The notes under the pieces were generated by a model. The model was not told the DNA's origin, did not search any database, and saw only the letters and a program-made list of their open reading frames with translations. From Candidatus Peregrinibacteria bacterium (GTDB lineage: Bacteria; Patescibacteriota; Gracilibacteria; UBA1369; PNNO01), in the NCBI GenBank assembly GCA_014728955.1, contig WJKT01000039.1, positions 1 through 7,998 on the forward strand: 7,998 nucleotides of DNA, written 5' to 3'. Position numbers and translations under genes: made by a program. Below, in pieces: positions 6,052 to 7,998 of the stretch (its first letter is position 1; each line of letters opens with the position of its first letter).

Positions 6052-6534
6052 ATGAGCAACTTAGATACTCCAGATTATTCACCGGATCATCTTTCTCAGG
6101 AACTTGCGCTGAAGATGAAATCACAAAAAGTAAAGATTTTAAGAGATATTACTGAATTACTTGAATGTGGTGGTATTGAAGATGAAGTAGATCGAGGAAT
6201 TGTTGTTGCAGCTACAGCGTTTATTGAAAATCCTTCAGAAGAATTATCTGAAATAATGAGCCAAACTACTAATATTGGGATGGTGCTTGCTGGATATGAT
6301 ATGCAAGGTGTCGATTTTCCCCCTCAGATTGATGCTATGCATGGTTATCTTTTCGCACTTCAGTGTATTAATATAATAAAATTTGTTGAAGAAGCTCTAA
6401 TGCAAGGATCTTCTGATTTTTCAAAGATTCAGAAAGCTATGAGTCGGGGAGCAGATTGGGCAATAACTCTTTCAAAGAGTTATAATTACGATATTTTCCT
6501 TAGTGCATTTAATGAGCTTCAGGAAAGATTTTAA
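6052..6534 (+). CDS. Unrecognised 160-aa acidic helical protein
   Basis: I do not recognise the family. The frame stays open back through the tRNA (an ATT-ACG-GCT type reading), so a longer start would overlap tRNA-Gly; the ATG at 6052 is the first sensible start and lies 14 bases after the CCA. No SD precedes it (GAAATAAAAAAATT). The protein (begins MSNLDTPDYSPDHLSQELAL) is acidic and appears almost wholly alpha-helical, with no membrane segment or signal peptide. Notable stretches are ECGGIEDEVDRGIVVAATAF at 38-57, LAGYDMQGVDFPPQIDAMHGYLFALQ at about 79-104, and SRGADWAITLSKSYNYDIF at 130-148. Only two Cys and no clear metal or catalytic motif are visible. Intrinsic terminators follow it. 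It could be a lineage-specific orphan or a small helical adaptor; nothing in the context decides. Confidence 0.8.
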   Translation: MSNLDTPDYSPDHLSQELALKMKSQKVKILRDITELLECGGIEDEVDRGIVVAATAFIENPSEELSEIMSQTTNIGMVLAGYDMQGVDFPPQIDAMHGYLFALQCINIIKFVEEALMQGSSDFSKIQKAMSRGADWAITLSKSYNYDIFLSAFNELQERF

Positions 6535-6551
6535 ATCTCAATCATCCCAGT

Positions 6552-6599
6552 CCGCACCTCGTTCACTAAGGAGCTCCAAACGAGAAATTGCGGTTTTTT
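6552..6599 (+). terminator. Intrinsic terminator after the 160-aa gene
   Basis: CCGCA (6552-6556) pairs with TGCGG (6589-6593), and inside it CTCGTT (6558-6563) pairs with AACGAG (6579-6584), separated by a C/AAAT internal loop. A T6 run follows at 6594-6599. The apical loop contains the palindrome GGAGCTCC. It ends the transcript that carries tRNA-Gly and the 160-aa gene. Confidence 0.7.
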
Positions 6600-6618
6600 G
6601 GCTGCCCGCATAAAAGCG

Positions 6619-6645
6619 CCGCCTTTTTCTGGGCGGTTAGTTTTT
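6619..6645 (+). terminator. Second, tandem intrinsic terminator
   Basis: CCGCC (6619-6623) pairs with GGCGG (6632-6636) around an 8-base loop; TTAG and then T5 (6641-6645) follow. It comes 20 bases after the first terminator and isolates the restriction-modification locus from upstream transcription. The rest of the 195-base gap (6646-6729) holds the repeat and promoter described for the XRE gene. Confidence 0.6.
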
Positions 6646-6654
6646 AGGATTACC

Positions 6655-6742
6655 GATTGCTTTATCGATAGCAACATATTAGTATGATTTTGCTAGGATT
6701 TATTACGGTCAATTTAATACTATCAAAAAATGGATAGCAATC
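6655..6742. repeat. Three GATWGC-type half-sites around the XRE promoter
   Basis: GATTGCT at 6655-6661 and GATAGCAA at 6667-6674 face each other: TTGCT (6657-6661) is the inverse of AGCAA (6670-6674), with ATCGAT between. GATAGCAATC recurs at 6733-6742, just inside the XRE start. The proposed promoter lies between the inverted pair and the third copy. This could be an operator for the XRE protein itself; the sites are short, so chance is possible. Confidence 0.3.
6690..6718 (+). promoter_or_regulatory. Probable promoter for the XRE-hsdM operon
   Basis: TTGCTA at 6690-6695 (4 of 6), 17-base spacer, TTTAAT at 6713-6718 (5 of 6). The start would be near 6725, only about 5 bases before the XRE ATG, so the message would be nearly leaderless. 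That fits the absence of any SD before 6730. Confidence 0.5.
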
Positions 6743-6948
6743 AAGGCGAAAATTTAGGGCAGAAAATACAAAAACTCAGGAAAGAAAAAGGTTTGTCTCA
6801 AGACGAGCTGGCAAGAAAAGCTGATATTCCATACACCACTCTTACAAAAATAGAGATTGGTGTTATCAAAAAACCATCCGTTTTTGCCGTAGCGAAAATT
6901 GCCGAGGCTCTAGACGTTTCATTAGATCAATTAATTAGCAATCAATGA
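6730..6948 (+). CDS. XRE-family helix-turn-helix regulator
   Basis: Small DNA-binding protein of 72 aa made of little more than one Cro/C1-type HTH domain (about 9-68): LGQKIQKLRKEKGLSQDELARKAD, split here as helices 1-2, then IPYTTLTKIEIG as the recognition region (about 33-44) and KPSVFAVAKIAEAL in the last helices. Its TGA stop overlaps the hsdM start as ATGA (6945-6948), so hsdM is probably translationally coupled. Such regulators beside restriction-modification genes often time or limit expression, as the C proteins of Type II systems do; that role here is inference from position. The start at 6730 is the only upstream Met and gives a complete domain; no SD is present, and the promoter is close enough for near-leaderless translation. 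A GATAGCAATC repeat in its first codons matches an inverted pair upstream and may be an operator. Confidence 0.88.
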   Translation: MDSNQGENLGQKIQKLRKEKGLSQDELARKADIPYTTLTKIEIGVIKKPSVFAVAKIAEALDVSLDQLISNQ

Positions 6949-7998
6949 CTACAAAAACATTAGAAAGTTGGATTTGGGATGCTGCCTGCTCCATTAGAGG
7001 GGCAAAAGACGCAGCTAAGTTTAAAGATTTTATCTTGCCTTTAATTTTTGTTAAGCGTCTTTGTGATGTTTTTGATGATGAAATTAACAGGATAGCGGAA
7101 AATGTAGGAAGCCGTGAAAAAGCATTCAAACTTGTAGGAATGGATAAGAACCTTGTGCGTTTTTATTTACCACTAATACCTGAGAATGCGGAAAAGGACG
7201 ATGTTTGGTCGGTTATAAGAAAGCTATCATCCAAAATGGGGGAAACTCTCACCACCTATTTGCGAGAAATAGCAAAAGAGAATCCTTCACTTCAAGGCAT
7301 TGTTGATCGAGTAGATTTCAATGCTACCACTCACGGCCAACGTGATATTGATGATGATCGCTTAAGTAATCTGATTGAAGAAATCAGTAAAAAGAGATTA
7401 GGGCTTAAAGATGTTGAGCCCGATATAATCGGCCGCAGTTATGAGTATTTAATACGAAAGTTTGCGGAAAGTAGCGGAAAAAGTGCCGGAGAGTTCTATA
7501 CACCAAAGGAAGTGGGCATAATCATGGCAAAAATACTTGATTTGAAACCAGGTATGCAAATTTATGATCCCTGCTGCGGTAGTGCCGGCTTAATGATTAA
7601 ATGTGAATCGGTTCTTGATGAGATGATGAAAGAGAAAAAAGAAGAAGATTACACCCCACTCAAGCTTTATGGGCAGGAATTTTTGGGCGGAACATGGGCA
7701 ATGGCAAAAATGAACATGGTTATTCATGATATGGAAGGAGAAATAGAGATTGGTGACACCATGAAAAATCCGAAATTCAGGGATGGAAATCATTTAAAAA
7801 CTTTTGACCGAGTAGTTGCAAATCCGATGTGGAATCAGACCAAGAAAAGTCTGCCCTATTTGAGTGATTCTTTTTATACAAATGACGAATGGAGTCGTTT
7901 TGAGGCCGGATCTCCGGGTGGTAAAGCTGATTGGGGTTGGCTACAACATATTTTGGCTAGCTTGAATGATAACGGCAGAGGTGCGGTGGTCTTAGATA
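6945..7998 (+). CDS. hsdM: Type I restriction-modification methyltransferase subunit HsdM (3' end outside window)
   Basis: Modification subunit of a Type I system. It joins the specificity subunit HsdS to transfer a methyl group from S-adenosylmethionine to adenine N6, and with HsdR forms the restriction enzyme. The first 351 residues are visible; the frame runs off the right edge. The N-terminal HsdM helical domain (about 5-140) has the familiar WDAACSIRGAKDAAKFKDF and LPLIFVKRLCDVFDDE. The catalytic domain follows with GEFYTPKEV at 182-190, motif I DPCCGSAG at 208-215 (SAM binding), YGQEFLGGTWAMAKMNM at 242-258 with HD at 261-262, and motif IV NPMW at 293-296. Motif IV is usually NPPF or NPPY, so M295 and W296 are unusual; Asn293 and Pro294 are kept. 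KADWGWLQHI at 328-337 is also typical. The start is the ATGA overlap with the XRE gene. hsdS and hsdR are expected downstream. Confidence 0.95.
   Translation, partial: MTTKTLESWIWDAACSIRGAKDAAKFKDFILPLIFVKRLCDVFDDEINRIAENVGSREKAFKLVGMDKNLVRFYLPLIPENAEKDDVWSVIRKLSSKMGETLTTYLREIAKENPSLQGIVDRVDFNATTHGQRDIDDDRLSNLIEEISKKRLGLKDVEPDIIGRSYEYLIRKFAESSGKSAGEFYTPKEVGIIMAKILDLKPGMQIYDPCCGSAGLMIKCESVLDEMMKEKKEEDYTPLKLYGQEFLGGTWAMAKMNMVIHDMEGEIEIGDTMKNPKFRDGNHLKTFDRVVANPMWNQTKKSLPYLSDSFYTNDEWSRFEAGSPGGKADWGWLQHILASLNDNGRGAVVLD

Noticed and set aside
5835..6059. Minus-strand frame of 74 codons reading RVTGIEPVSADWQPAVIATILYPH
   Set aside because: This is the well-known artefact produced by reading the antisense of a tRNA T arm and anticodon arm (TGIEP-type false proteins). 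It also overlaps the end of pnp and the hairpin.
6946..6948. Possible reading of UGA as glycine, as in some Gracilibacteria-type lineages
   Set aside because: The only TGA ends the XRE gene exactly at the ATGA overlap with hsdM; no in-frame TGA interrupts any conserved gene, and conserved glycines use GGN.
5963..7998. Genomic island integrated at tRNA-Gly
   Set aside because: No integrase gene and no direct repeat of the tRNA 3' end is seen within the window; the right boundary lies outside, so it can be neither shown nor excluded.

Overview
The window is a bacterial chromosome segment, AT-leaning, with compact gene spacing and standard stop codons (TAA, TAG and one TGA). The protein sequences look like those of an uncultured, small-genome lineage; the PNPase variant motif KIKGSRFIKRQGR and the XRE-HsdM pair remind me of candidate phyla such as Patescibacteria. 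That placement is an impression from sequence style, not a search result. A recurring trait is that almost no start codon has a Shine-Dalgarno (SD) sequence at the usual distance.

Region 1 (1-2056, + strand): the 3' end of an unrecognised protein, then a thioredoxin gene with its own probable promoter, then a membrane-anchored prohibitin/SPFH protein 42 bases downstream. The SPFH gene collides tail to tail with region 2, and the two coding sequences share 20 bases.

Region 2 (2037-3218, - strand): an MFS permease carrying the conserved GKGxRxPPRDALIA-type motif. A 196-base divergent intergenic region separates it from rpsO and probably holds promoters for both.

Region 3 (3415-6534, + strand): the conserved rpsO-pnp pair (ribosomal protein S15 and polynucleotide phosphorylase), then tRNA-Gly(GCC), then an unrecognised 160-aa protein that starts only 14 bases after the tRNA CCA. 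The RNA between the genes is the most interesting part of the window. The rpsO leader can form two mutually exclusive hairpins. The rpsO-pnp gap holds a long double-stranded stem (19 of 20 pairs) followed by a second hairpin that shows a perfect GGAGGT in its loop and ends on the pnp AUG. This resembles in kind, but not in recognisable sequence, the structured autoregulated leaders known for S15 and PNPase in model bacteria. The unit is closed by one, probably two, terminators at 6552-6645.

Region 4 (6690-7998, + strand): the start of a Type I restriction-modification locus. A small XRE regulator overlaps hsdM by ATGA, and hsdM is cut by the window edge. hsdS and hsdR would be expected further right. 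No CRISPR array, insertion sequence or rRNA was seen.
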